Origin: an uncultured Sphingomonadaceae bacterium
GTDB lineage: Bacteria > Pseudomonadota > Alphaproteobacteria > Sphingomonadales > Sphingomonadaceae
DNA length: 64,000 nucleotides
NCBI GenBank assembly: GCA_947499255.1
Contig: CANMNF010000002.1
Span: 136,430 to 200,429 of the forward strand
Direction of reading: 5' to 3'
The stretch's first letter is position 1, and each line of letters begins with the position of its first letter. Made by a program: the position numbers and the translations under genes. Positions 23,002 to 31,139 of this stretch are shown here, piece after piece. The notes below the pieces were generated by a model. The model saw only the letters and a program-made list of their open reading frames with translations, ran no database searches and was not told where the DNA came from.

Positions 23002-23538
23002 TCAAAACGGAATATCGTCATCTAGATCATCGTAGTTGGAGCCGCCGCCTGATTGGCCACCGCTCTGACCTCCGCCTTGGCCGCCCCCGCTTTGGCCGCC
23101 AGCATAACCGCCGCCCTGACCGCCACCTTGACCACCACCGCGCGATCCGCCGCCGCTATAGCCACCGCCACTACCGCCGCCGCCTTCACTGCGACCATCG
23201 AGCATCGTCAGCGTACCGTTGAAGCCACGCAACACCACTTCGGTGGAATAGCGGTCATTGCCGGTTTGGTCCTGCCATTTGCGCGTTTGCAACTGACCTT
23301 CCACGAAGACTTTGGAGCCCTTCTTCAAGAACCGCTCAACCACGCCGACAAGCCCGTCAGAGAAGATCGCGACTGTGTGCCACTCGGTCTTCTCCTGCAT
23401 ATTGCCATCGCGGTCCTTATACCGCTCTGTCGTGGCAAGACGCAGATTGGCCACGCGGCCCCCGTTTTGGAAGCTGCGGATTTCCGGGTCTGCCCCCAAA
23501 TTCCCGATCAGCATAACCTTGTTAAGTGAGCCTGCCAT
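23002..23538 (-). CDS. ssb: Single-stranded DNA-binding protein
   Basis: 178 residues. The OB fold (about 1-110) begins GSLNKVMLIGNLGADPEIRS and has the typical TEWHTVAIFSDGL and VEGQLQTRKWQDQ segments. It is followed by a long Gly/Ser/Gln-rich linker and the acidic tail DDDIPF that recruits partner proteins. Homotetramers bind single-stranded DNA in replication and repair. It starts 48 bp after the feoB stop on the same strand and may use a promoter inside the feoB 3' end. The glycine-rich linker is coded by near-repeats of GGN codons, which are not a DNA repeat element. Confidence 0.97.
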   Translation of the reverse strand: MAGSLNKVMLIGNLGADPEIRSFQNGGRVANLRLATTERYKDRDGNMQEKTEWHTVAIFSDGLVGVVERFLKKGSKVFVEGQLQTRKWQDQTGNDRYSTEVVLRGFNGTLTMLDGRSEGGGGSGGGYSGGGSRGGGQGGGQGGGYAGGQSGGGQGGGQSGGQSGGGSNYDDLDDDIPF

Positions 23539-23569
23539 ATTGCTAGTCCTTCGCGTGTGTGCCGACGGT

Positions 23570-23603
23570 CTACAATCCTAAGGATCCTACAATCCTAAGG
23601 ATA
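23570..23603. repeat. 17-bp tandem duplication at the feoB stop codon
   Basis: Two adjacent 17-bp units (CTACAATCCTAAGGAT plus one base) differ only in the last base. The second unit contains the feoB stop codon (23587-23589) and the last codons; the first is its downstream copy. The duplication leaves the FeoB end unchanged but adds a second in-phase-looking stop region before ssb. Confidence 0.85.
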
Positions 23604-25434
23604 GAGCCGCCCAATAAGTGATTCCCGCTGTTATGTAGGCCAAGGCGAACAGATAGCCCAACATCAAGATGGGCCATTTCCACCCATTCGTTTCACGGCG
23701 TGCCACAGCAATGGTCGAAAGGCACTGCGGCGCGAACACAAACCACGCCAAAAACGCCAATGCCGTGGGTAAGCTCCAACGCGCTGCAACTTCGGCTTGA
23801 AGTGCAGCCATAGTGGCATCTTCGTCTTCGCTTTCAACGGCATAGGTGGTGGCAAGGCTAGCCACCGCCACTTCGCGCGCGGCCATTGCCGGCACCAGAG
23901 CCAGCGTCATTTCACGGTTGAAACCAACCGGTTCGAACACCGGATGCAAAACGCTGGCAATCTGTCCGCCATAAGAGACATCAAGCTGATTCTCGCCCGG
24001 TCCAGCTTTGGGGAAAGTCAATGCGAGCCACAAGATCACGGTTGCAGCAAAGATGATCGTGCCTGCGCGGCGCAAGAAGACCCATGCCCGCTGCCACAAA
24101 CCGATCAGCAGATCCTTGAGCCGGGGCCATTGGTAACGCGGCAAAGCCATGATGAACCCGCTCGCCGTGCCAGCTGTAAGAGTGGAGCGCAGCACCAAAG
24201 CCACCAGAATAGCCCCGACGATCCCCGCGATATACAGCGTAAAAAGGACCAAACCTTGCAAGCCGATGCCCGGCCCCACGCTCTGTTCTGGAATGACCGC
24301 TGCGATGATCACCGCATAGACCGGCAAGCGCGCTGAACAGGTCATCAAAGGCGCGATCAGGATGGTGGTCAGCCGGTCTTTGGGATCAGCGATTGCACGC
24401 GTGGCCATAATGCCGGGAATGGCGCAGGCAAAGCTGGAGAGCAGCGGAATGAAGCTGCGACCAGATAAGCCAACGCTTGCCATCAAACGGTCCATGATGA
24501 AGGCCGCGCGCGCCATATAACCGGACGCTTCCATCACCAGAATAAACGCAAACAGAATGACGATCTGCGGCAGGAACACGATAACCGAGCCGACACCAGC
24601 AATCACTCCTTCGGTGAGGAAATCGCGGAAGAACCCGGCAGGTATGGTCGCCGCCACGCCTTGCGCCATCAAACCGCCCAACCCTTCCAGAGCATCGGCA
24701 AAAGGCGCAGCCCATGCGAAAACCGCCTGAAAGATCACGAATAACAGGCCAAACAGGATGATCGGTCCGGCCCATGGATTAAGCAGCACCTTATCAAGGC
24801 TCTCATGCAAGCGCGCCTCAGCACTTTGCGAAATCACGGCGCCTTTGGCCATAGTGCGCGCGGCCAAACGGCGCTCGGGCAGCGTTAGCTCACCCACACC
24901 GTGGCGGTTCGCGGTGTCCTGTACGTTCGCCTTGTCCAACGCATCGCCAAGCGCATCCAGCCCGCGCTTGCGCACTGCCACAGTTGGGATCACCGGGACG
25001 CCCAGCGCTTCGCCCAAAGCCTTGGCATCGAGCACCAGCCCATCACGCTCAGCCAGATCGACCATGTTGAGCGCGACCACCGTTGGCAGACCAAGCGCCA
25101 GCACTTCCTGCGCGAAGACAAGATGCTGTTCCAGATTGCCTGCATCAATCACCAGCACCAGCATGTCCGGCTTGGCTTCACCGGGGAAATTGCCGGTCAC
25201 AACGCGCTGCGTCACGTCCTCATCGGGGCTGGCCGGATCGAGCGAGTACGCGCCGGGTAAATCGACCAGCTCCACCGGCTCACCACTGGGCAAGGCCATG
25301 CGGCCTGCTTTGCGCTCAACCGTGACGCCGGGATAATTGGCGATCTTCTGCCGTGCCCCGGTAAGCGCGTTGAACAATGCGGTTTTCCCGGCATTGGGAT
25401 TGCCCAGCAAAGCTATACGGCGCGGCTGGCTCAT
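23587..25434 (-). CDS. feoB: FeoB, ferrous iron transporter
   Basis: A 615-residue inner-membrane Fe(II) transporter. The N-terminal G domain has G1 GNPNAGKTALFNALTG, switch region NYPGVTVERK, G3 DLPGAYSLDP and the G4 motif NMVD. The membrane part has two Gate regions (near SFACAIPGIMATRAI and VPAMAAREVAVASL) with conserved Cys in ACAIPG and TCSARLPVY. It is shorter than the E. coli protein (773), as in many alphaproteobacteria. The ATG overlaps the feoA stop (ATGA). A Fur-like site lies upstream of feoA, so iron repression is expected. Confidence 0.96.
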   Translation of the reverse strand: MSQPRRIALLGNPNAGKTALFNALTGARQKIANYPGVTVERKAGRMALPSGEPVELVDLPGAYSLDPASPDEDVTQRVVTGNFPGEAKPDMLVLVIDAGNLEQHLVFAQEVLALGLPTVVALNMVDLAERDGLVLDAKALGEALGVPVIPTVAVRKRGLDALGDALDKANVQDTANRHGVGELTLPERRLAARTMAKGAVISQSAEARLHESLDKVLLNPWAGPIILFGLLFVIFQAVFAWAAPFADALEGLGGLMAQGVAATIPAGFFRDFLTEGVIAGVGSVIVFLPQIVILFAFILVMEASGYMARAAFIMDRLMASVGLSGRSFIPLLSSFACAIPGIMATRAIADPKDRLTTILIAPLMTCSARLPVYAVIIAAVIPEQSVGPGIGLQGLVLFTLYIAGIVGAILVALVLRSTLTAGTASGFIMALPRYQWPRLKDLLIGLWQRAWVFLRRAGTIIFAATVILWLALTFPKAGPGENQLDVSYGGQIASVLHPVFEPVGFNREMTLALVPAMAAREVAVASLATTYAVESEDEDATMAALQAEVAARWSLPTALAFLAWFVFAPQCLSTIAVARRETNGWKWPILMLGYLFALAYITAGITYWAALSLGL

Positions 25435-25682
25435 ATGCGTTTCACTTGCATGGCGCGGGCATGGACGCGGCGGATCGCCACAAGCGAGCGGCCCACCATC
25501 AATGCAATCGGATCGCGCCCGGCAAAAACGCCGCGATGGGCAATCGCAATACGCGCGCCTTCATCAATGCCAAGCGCGCGCAAACGCTTGCCCTCGCCTT
25601 GCGCCAGATCATCCCACGCAACCGCGATGATTTCAGCACGATCATGCGGGGTCAATTGGTCAAGAGTTAGCGCATCTTTCAC
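25431..25682 (-). CDS. feoA: FeoA, SH3-like partner of FeoB
   Basis: 83 residues, a small cytoplasmic SH3-like protein needed for FeoB function. Features are the motif RLRALGIDEGARIAIAHRG in the middle and the closing VGRSLVAIRRVHA. It starts at a GTG (25682) with no strong ribosome-binding site. It is first in the feoAB operon, 28 bases downstream of the Fur-like site. Confidence 0.9.
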   Translation of the reverse strand: MKDALTLDQLTPHDRAEIIAVAWDDLAQGEGKRLRALGIDEGARIAIAHRGVFAGRDPIALMVGRSLVAIRRVHARAMQVKRI

Positions 25683-25709
25683 AGCGATGGCGGGTGCCAG
25701 AGCGCCGCT

Positions 25710-25733
25710 CTATTTGCAACTCATTATCAATAG
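25710..25733 (-). promoter_or_regulatory. Fur-type iron box before feoAB
   Basis: The minus strand reads CTATTGATAATGAGTTGCAA and then ATAG. GATAATGA matches one arm of the Fur box, and GTTGCAA matches the outer part common in proteobacterial Fur sites (TTGCAA...). The site begins 28 bases before the feoA start, where it would block the promoter. It fits iron repression of feoAB; the regulator (Fur versus another iron regulator) is inferred. Confidence 0.6.
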
Positions 25734-25754
25734 GGCAGCAGGTGCGCCGCGTCG

Positions 25755-26408
25755 CTAGCTATTGGGATAGCGCAGCCGGCCCAGAAAGCGGGTGAAATCA
25801 AACGTCTCCCGGCTTTTCAGCAATTGCGATTTAGCCTTCTCAAACTGCATCACATTCTCAATCCGGCGATCAAGGAAAGCGCGCGTTTCTTCCCAATCGT
25901 CGCTTTCATCCTCGACGAAAATGGCCAAAGTCGCCGCATAGATCGAACCCAAAATGGCGCGCTTGGTATAATGGTTGTAATCGGTTGCAGTATCGCCAGC
26001 CAACCGCCACATTGCATCCGCGCTTCTCCAGCCGAGTTTCAAGCTGGTCGGCACATTTTGCGGCATCGCCTGAATAGCGAGCGCGCGGCGCAATGCCTCT
26101 CGCAATGGCGCAATATGGGCAAGCCGGAATTCCACCAGCGTGCGGATGCGTTCCCGGATCGACATATTGGCAAGGCGGCCATCGGCAAATTCGGCCTCCA
26201 TCGCCGCATCGGTTGAAGCAATCCACGCGGTGATCGCTGTCATCATGCCGCCTTTGAAAGCAAGCTTGGCGACGTCTGGATCGATATCAGCCATTTCCGC
26301 TGCCGCGATCAATGCCTCTTCACCCCAGCCATCAAAGGCGGCCTGCGCTGCAACCTCTGGTGCAAGGGCAAGGCGAATCTCATCCAAAGTGGCATCTTGG
26401 GCGATCAT
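25755..26408 (-). CDS. COQ9-family ubiquinone biosynthesis protein
   Basis: 217 residues, all-alpha. The TetR-like fold has a lipid-binding C-terminal half with the family segment WRSADAMWRLAGDTATDYNHYTKR (about residues 128-150). COQ9 binds isoprenoid lipids and helps COQ7 act on ubiquinone precursors; the bacterial proteins are assumed to do the same. No signal peptide. An ankyrin-repeat gene starts upstream and its stop codon is 15 bp away, so the two are probably one operon. The bc1 chaperone and SCO genes nearby also serve respiration. Confidence 0.88.
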   Translation of the reverse strand: MIAQDATLDEIRLALAPEVAAQAAFDGWGEEALIAAAEMADIDPDVAKLAFKGGMMTAITAWIASTDAAMEAEFADGRLANMSIRERIRTLVEFRLAHIAPLREALRRALAIQAMPQNVPTSLKLGWRSADAMWRLAGDTATDYNHYTKRAILGSIYAATLAIFVEDESDDWEETRAFLDRRIENVMQFEKAKSQLLKSRETFDFTRFLGRLRYPNS

Positions 26409-26423
26409 GGTAACATCCTATGC

Positions 26424-27044
26424 TTAAAACGCGGGGCCATACAAAGCGCCGGCATCTTCGCCAGCGTCATTCTTGTCGGCATGTTCTTCGATCGTATCGA
26501 TCACGCGTGTATCGCCGCGTATGGTCTGGGCATAGGCGCGCGCGCTGCGGCCTGAATTGTCCGTTCTGTCAGGATCGGCTCCGGCTTCGAGAAAGACCTC
26601 GATCAGTTCCAGATTGCGATTATGCACAGCGGTGATCAATGGCGTTTCGCCAGTATTGCTGGAAACATCGACGCGCGCACCAGCTTTGATCAAAGCTTCC
26701 GCGCCTTCGATAAAGCCCAATTGCGTTGCCAGCATTAACGGGGTGACGCCGTTCTTATCGGCAATATTGGGGTTCGCGCCTTCTTGCGTCAGCCAGCGGA
26801 CCCAAGTCAGATTGCGCTGCTGCGTCACCAGATGCAGGCCCGTCTCTCCACTAGAAAGATCGCGTGCGTTGATTACCGTGGTGCCTGGTTGGCGCAGCAT
26901 TTCTGTGGCGGTCGTGCCGTCCCGCTCCTTCACCGCTTTCAAGAATTCAAAGCCGTCCGAATAAAACTGCGCGGCCACAGGCGCGCCAGCCAAAAGGCTC
27001 AGCGATGCCAGTCCAACAATGATGAATTTGCGTAGAGCGACCAT
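26424..27044 (-). CDS. Exported ankyrin-repeat protein
   Basis: 206 residues with a signal peptide (cleaved near AGAPVAAQF) and at least four ankyrin repeats. Clear examples are GETGLHLVTQQRNLTWVRWL, NGVTPLMLATQLGFIEGAEAL and TGETPLITAVHNRNLELIEV. The product should sit in the periplasm and bind another protein. The start at 27044 is set by AGGAGG 11 bases upstream; an earlier in-frame ATG at 27137 would overlap the divergent SCO gene. It is in operon with coq9. Partner unknown. Confidence 0.85.
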   Translation of the reverse strand: MVALRKFIIVGLASLSLLAGAPVAAQFYSDGFEFLKAVKERDGTTATEMLRQPGTTVINARDLSSGETGLHLVTQQRNLTWVRWLTQEGANPNIADKNGVTPLMLATQLGFIEGAEALIKAGARVDVSSNTGETPLITAVHNRNLELIEVFLEAGADPDRTDNSGRSARAYAQTIRGDTRVIDTIEEHADKNDAGEDAGALYGPAF

Positions 27045-27128
27045 AGCCACCCGGCCTCCTGCCAATAATTTGCGCGAAACCCCCTGTTTCGGGCCATTCG
27101 CTTCTTGCGGCTCATGCGTTAGCAGAGC

Positions 27129-27776
27129 ATGAACCAAATTGTCATGCCTATGCGTAAACTCTCTTCGCTTCGCTTTGCACTATTTTGTGCAGCCGCTCTT
27201 GCTGTGGCCAGTTGCAGCCCGCGTCAGTCTTCAACTGCGGCCAATGCGCAGCGACCGCTTAGCGAAGGGCAATTATATGGCTCGACCATTGGCGGCGCGT
27301 TTGAATTGACAAGCACCGATGGTGAAACGGTGCGCTGGACCGATTTCGATGGCAAATGGCGCATGGTCTATTTCGGCTATGCCTATTGCCCCGATGTGTG
27401 CCCGTTCGATGTACAGCGCATGATGCTGGGATATAACGCTTTTGCCGCCAAAAACCCGCGCTTGGCCGAGGATGTGGTGCCGATTTTCATCACCATCGAT
27501 CCTGAACGCGATACACCGCAAGTCATCGCCGATTTCACCGAGAATTTCTCCGATGATCTGGTAGGGCTAACCGGAACGCAAGAACAGATCGACGTCGCTG
27601 CCGATGCCTTTGCGGTGTACCGCAAGAAACGCGAAGTCAGTGAAAATGGCGGGTATTTGATGGATCATACCAATATCGGATATCTGATGGCCCGCGATGG
27701 AGAACCCGTCGCATTGCTTTCGGTCGATAAAAGCGGAGAGACGGTCGCGCAGGAATTGGCGACATGGGTACGCTAA
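27129..27776 (+). CDS. SCO1/SenC-family copper chaperone, lipoprotein
   Basis: 215 residues of thioredoxin-like fold. A lipoprotein signal ends ALAVASC. The copper motif is CPDVCP (residues 90-95), and the distal His is in DHTNIGYL. SCO proteins load copper on cytochrome oxidase subunit II in the periplasm. Alternative starts are at 27144 and 27150, since several ATGs precede the signal peptide. Its 3' end overlaps the YcgN gene by 13 bases. Confidence 0.9.
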   Translation: MNQIVMPMRKLSSLRFALFCAAALAVASCSPRQSSTAANAQRPLSEGQLYGSTIGGAFELTSTDGETVRWTDFDGKWRMVYFGYAYCPDVCPFDVQRMMLGYNAFAAKNPRLAEDVVPIFITIDPERDTPQVIADFTENFSDDLVGLTGTQEQIDVAADAFAVYRKKREVSENGGYLMDHTNIGYLMARDGEPVALLSVDKSGETVAQELATWVR

Positions 27777-28210
27777 GGGATCGCTTCTGGGAGCTGGAGC
27801 TTAAAGCACTCAACAGCGCCGAATGGGAAGCCTTGTGCGATGGCTGCGGGCGGTGCTGCCTGCACAAGCTGGAAGATGAAGACACCGGCGAAATCGTGGA
27901 AACGAATGTCGCGTGCAAATTGCTCGATACGCAAAAGGCGCAGTGCCGCGATTATCGCCACCGCAAAGCCTTTGTGCCCGATTGCCTGCAACTCACCCCG
28001 CGTCTTGTTCAAGAAGTACCGTGGCTTCCTGAAAGCTGTGCTTATCGCCGCCGCGCCGAAGGCAAAGATCTGCCCGAATGGCATTATCTGCTAACGGGAA
28101 GCAGGGATGCGATGATCCATGCGGGTGCGTGTGTGGCAGGGCGCTGTGTAAGCGAGATTGATGCAGGACCGCTGGAACATCACATCACCCAATGGGGCAA
28201 GCCGGGATGA
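27764..28210 (+). CDS. YcgN/UPF0260-family cysteine-cluster protein
   Basis: 148 residues with the family's cysteine pattern: CDGCGRCCLHKLEDE near residue 25, then CKLLDTQKAQCRDY, DCLQLTP and a final CVAGRCVSE. These cysteines probably bind a metal or iron-sulfur cluster; the function is not known. It overlaps the end of the SCO gene and the start of the peptidase gene (ATGA at 28207), so the three genes form one transcript. Confidence 0.9.
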   Translation: MGTLRDRFWELELKALNSAEWEALCDGCGRCCLHKLEDEDTGEIVETNVACKLLDTQKAQCRDYRHRKAFVPDCLQLTPRLVQEVPWLPESCAYRRRAEGKDLPEWHYLLTGSRDAMIHAGACVAGRCVSEIDAGPLEHHITQWGKPG

Positions 28211-28953
28211 TTGACTGGCTGCGAAAAGATGTGCCCAAGCCGCAATTTGCGCCCACGATTGCTGTTGCCGGGCAAGATCTGCCCATCGCCATCCGCCGCC
28301 ATGCACGGGCCAAACGGTTGACCATGCGGGTCGCGCCTGATGGCAGCGAATTGCGGGTCACCATTCCCAAATGGGGGCAATCGCGCGATGCCTTGGCGTT
28401 TGCCAATACCCGGCGCGAATGGATCGCCAATCAACTGGCTAAAGTGCCTGAACAACGCCGCATCGTGCCAAAGGCGCAACTGCCCTATCGCGGGCGAGAG
28501 ATCACAGTTGCGTGGGGGCAAAATGCACCGCGCACACCCCATCTTGTGGGCGATGCGCTGGTGGTTGGCGGGCCTGCCGATACGCTGGAGCCGCGCATCC
28601 GCCGCTGGTTGGAACACGAAGCTTTGGAAACTGCGGCACATGACCTTGTGCATTATTGCGCTCGTTCCAAAGTGCCCGTGCCTGATCTGCGCCTATCGCG
28701 GGCAAAGCGGCGGTGGGGAAGCTGTGCGGGCAGGCCGGGTGGTGATCGGTGTGTGCGGATAAACTGGCGTTTGATCATGGCGCCTGATCATGTGCGCCGC
28801 TCTGTTGTGGCGCATGAAGTGGCGCATCTCACCCATTTTGATCATTCGCCAGAATTTCACGCTTTGCTGGGCGACATATTCGATGCTGATCTGCCTGCGG
28901 CTGATCGCTGGCTGAAGGAGCAAGGCCGCTCACTTTATGCAATCTGCCCGTGA
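28207..28953 (+). CDS. YgjP-like M48/DUF45 metallopeptidase
   Basis: 248 residues. The zinc motif is HEVAH (VVAHEVAHLTHFDHS) with a third ligand site near HSPEFHALL, and the N-terminal half has the DUF45 opening RRHARAKRLTMRVAPDG. The domain KRRWGSCAGRPGGDRCVRINW precedes the zinc site, as in YgjP/SprT-like proteins. No signal peptide, so cytoplasmic. The ATG at 28207 overlaps the YcgN stop; an upstream ATG at 28192 would lie inside that gene. Substrate unknown. Confidence 0.88.
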   Translation: MIDWLRKDVPKPQFAPTIAVAGQDLPIAIRRHARAKRLTMRVAPDGSELRVTIPKWGQSRDALAFANTRREWIANQLAKVPEQRRIVPKAQLPYRGREITVAWGQNAPRTPHLVGDALVVGGPADTLEPRIRRWLEHEALETAAHDLVHYCARSKVPVPDLRLSRAKRRWGSCAGRPGGDRCVRINWRLIMAPDHVRRSVVAHEVAHLTHFDHSPEFHALLGDIFDADLPAADRWLKEQGRSLYAICP

Positions 28954-29017
28954 TCTTACTCGCCAGTGATCTTAAACGGGCTAGCGTCGCGCGCGCCGCT
29001 TACCTATCTAAGCGGTC

Positions 29018-29515
29018 ATGAAAGGCTTTTTCCGCAGTATCTCTCTCAAAGCCGCCGTGGTCGATTTCGCATCACAGTGGCAAGAAGACACACCGCATCG
29101 CTGGCCCATTTTGGGCGTGGCGATGGCCTGCACCTTTGCGGTTTTCATGCTGTTTATTCCCGATAGCCAGCGCGCCGCTTTGCCCCGACCCGAAGTTGAT
29201 TACATCACCACTTTTGCCCCCGATCGCAGCGATGCTGAAATCATTGCATCCAATTGCGCCAATCAGGCGTTTAAGGATGAACTCGAAGCTCGCCTTGCCG
29301 AACGCGCAGAATTGCGCCGCGATATGTATCGCGCACTGGGCCGGGCAACCTTTGTCGATGTGGATGAAGCAGTAGCCGAAGCCGAAGCCGAACAAGAAGC
29401 CGCGCGCGAGGCATCAGGCGCACTCACTGAGGAAGAACTTGCCGCTGAACAAGCCCGCTCGGTCGAAGAATATTGCGCGAGCGCGGCCGGAAGCGCTGCT
29501 GTCGATGCGCGGTGA
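29018..29515 (+). CDS. Single-pass membrane protein with an acidic tail, unknown function
   Basis: 165 residues. About 30 cytoplasmic residues are followed by one hydrophobic span (WPILGVAMACTFAVFMLFIP). The outer part is rich in Glu and Ala: it has one Cys pair (SNCANQAF and EYCASAAG) that could form a disulfide, and a coiled-coil-like stretch of Glu-Ala repeats between. It was not matched to a named family. Its end overlaps the ribD start by 11 bases, so the two are probably co-translated. The pairing with riboflavin genes may be only positional. Confidence 0.75.
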   Translation: MKGFFRSISLKAAVVDFASQWQEDTPHRWPILGVAMACTFAVFMLFIPDSQRAALPRPEVDYITTFAPDRSDAEIIASNCANQAFKDELEARLAERAELRRDMYRALGRATFVDVDEAVAEAEAEQEAAREASGALTEEELAAEQARSVEEYCASAAGSAAVDAR

Positions 29516-30491
29516 TGATCCGCGCTGGCTGGCCGCTGCGGCCGCTTTGGCAGAGCGTGCGCGGCCCGAAAGCCGGCCCAATCCCGGCGTTGGCGCAATT
29601 ATTGTGCGCAAAGGCCGCGTGGTGGGGCGCGGGTGGACGCAAGCTGGCGGTCGGCCTCATGCCGAAGCTGCCGCGCTGGCGCAGGCGGGCGATCTGGCAA
29701 AAGGTGCAACGCTTTATGTAACGTTGGAGCCGTGCGCGCATCTGTCGCAGCGCGGGCCAGCCTGTGCTGCTTTGGTAAGCCAAGCCGGGCTGGCGCGTGT
29801 CGTGGTCGGCATGGCGGACCCCGATACGCGAACAGCCGGCGATGGCCTCGCCCGGCTGGAGCAAGCAGGCGCATCTGTCAGCTGCGCGCATTGGCCAGCG
29901 CAAAAGCTTGGCCTGTCCGGCCACACTATGGCGCTGGACCATGGCCGCCCCGCCATCACGCTCAAACTTGCGCTGTCATTGGATGGCTGCATCGCTTTGG
30001 CATCGGGGGAAAGCCAATGGATTAGCGGGGTCTATGCGCGCGCCCATTGCCACCGCGAACGCGCGCGCCATGATGCGATTGTCATTGGCGGCGGGACGTT
30101 GCGCGCAGATCGCCCCAAGCTTGATGTGCGCTTGCCGGGTTTGGAAGCGCGCTCGCCTGATCGCTTTGTCCTCACATCTGGCGACGTGCCCGATGGCTGG
30201 CGCAAATTGGCCAGCCCCGGTGATTGGGCGGCGCTTGGCGATGTGCGCTATCTTTTCGTGGAAGGCGGTGCTGGAGCGGCGGCCGCATTCCTCAGCCGTG
30301 ATCTGGTGGATCGTCTACTGATTTATCGCGCACCGATCCTTATCGGCAATGGACGCCCCGGCTTGGCTGACATTGGGCTTACCAGCCTTGGTGATGCGCA
30401 TGGCCGCTGGGCGCGCACAGACCTTCGGCCGCTTGGCAACGACATTCTCGAAGTCTACAGCCGCACGCGAAGAGCGCAAAAAGGGGCGTAA
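29505..30491 (+). CDS. ribD: RibD, bifunctional riboflavin deaminase/reductase
   Basis: About 328 residues. The N-terminal deaminase domain has zinc ligands HAEAAAL and the paired cysteines in LEPCAHLSQRGPACAAL, preceded by SRPNPGVGAIIV. The C-terminal reductase domain starts at ITLKLALSLDGCIAL and includes HDAIVIGGGTLRADRPKLDVR and FVEGGAGAAAAF. It makes the pyrimidine intermediate of riboflavin. The start at 29505 was chosen by homology; it lies inside the end of the preceding gene. No FMN riboswitch was seen upstream. ribE follows after 9 bp. Confidence 0.95.
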   Translation: MRGDDPRWLAAAAALAERARPESRPNPGVGAIIVRKGRVVGRGWTQAGGRPHAEAAALAQAGDLAKGATLYVTLEPCAHLSQRGPACAALVSQAGLARVVVGMADPDTRTAGDGLARLEQAGASVSCAHWPAQKLGLSGHTMALDHGRPAITLKLALSLDGCIALASGESQWISGVYARAHCHRERARHDAIVIGGGTLRADRPKLDVRLPGLEARSPDRFVLTSGDVPDGWRKLASPGDWAALGDVRYLFVEGGAGAAAAFLSRDLVDRLLIYRAPILIGNGRPGLADIGLTSLGDAHGRWARTDLRPLGNDILEVYSRTRRAQKGA

Positions 30492-30500
30492 GAGGGCACT

Positions 30501-31118
30501 ATGTTTACTGGCATCGTCACCGCCATTGGCACGATTGAAAGCGTTGAAAAGCGAGGCGATTTGCGCATTCGGATCGCGTGCCCGTTTGATCCCGCCACCA
30601 TCGCCATGGGCGCATCAATCGCATGTTCGGGCGTGTGCCTGACAGTGGTGGAGCGCGGCGGCGAAGCGGGCAAGGCGTGGTTTAGCGTCGATGTCTCTGC
30701 CGAAACCGTCTCACGCACAGCCAAAGGTATGTGGACCCAAGGGCGAAACCTTAATCTGGAGCCATCCTTGCGCATTGGCGATGAGCTAGGCGGCCATATT
30801 GTCACCGGGCACATCGATGCAGTGGGCCGCGTCCATGATTGGGAGCCGGAAGGCGATTCCATGCGTGCGATGATCGTTGCCCCAAAAGAACTTGCACGCT
30901 TTATCGCCGCGAAAGGCTCCATCACTTTGGACGGCGTATCCTTGACCGTGAACACCGTGGAAGACAGGCCCGATGGATCAGCCTTGTTCGGCCTCAACAT
31001 CATTCCGCACACAGCCGAAGTCACCACATTGGGTGGGCTGCGCCAGGGCGGCGAAGTCAATCTGGAAATCGATACCATCGCGCGTTATCTGGAACGCATG
31101 CAGGCGCTGCGCAACTAA
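30501..31118 (+). CDS. ribE: Riboflavin synthase alpha chain
   Basis: 205 residues with the classic opening MFTGIVTAIGTIES. Two similar lumazine-binding barrels follow, with matching segments CSGVCLTVVE and ITLDGVSLTVN, and the N-terminal domain GGHIVTGHID. The trimeric enzyme dismutates two 6,7-dimethyl-8-ribityllumazine molecules to riboflavin. A GAGGG ribosome-binding site lies just upstream. It is coupled closely to ribD. Confidence 0.96.
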   Translation: MFTGIVTAIGTIESVEKRGDLRIRIACPFDPATIAMGASIACSGVCLTVVERGGEAGKAWFSVDVSAETVSRTAKGMWTQGRNLNLEPSLRIGDELGGHIVTGHIDAVGRVHDWEPEGDSMRAMIVAPKELARFIAAKGSITLDGVSLTVNTVEDRPDGSALFGLNIIPHTAEVTTLGGLRQGGEVNLEIDTIARYLERMQALRN

Positions 31119-31139
31119 GGCTATCGTGCAGGCGTGCCG

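Noticed and set aside
23040-23200. GC-rich short repeats that look like a repeat array
   Set aside because: They are GGN-type codons of the glycine-rich SSB linker; unequal units, no spacers, not CRISPR.
30491-30501. Possible FMN riboswitch before the riboflavin genes
   Set aside because: The gap before ribE is only 9 bp and ribD starts inside the upstream gene; the conserved RFN pattern was not seen.
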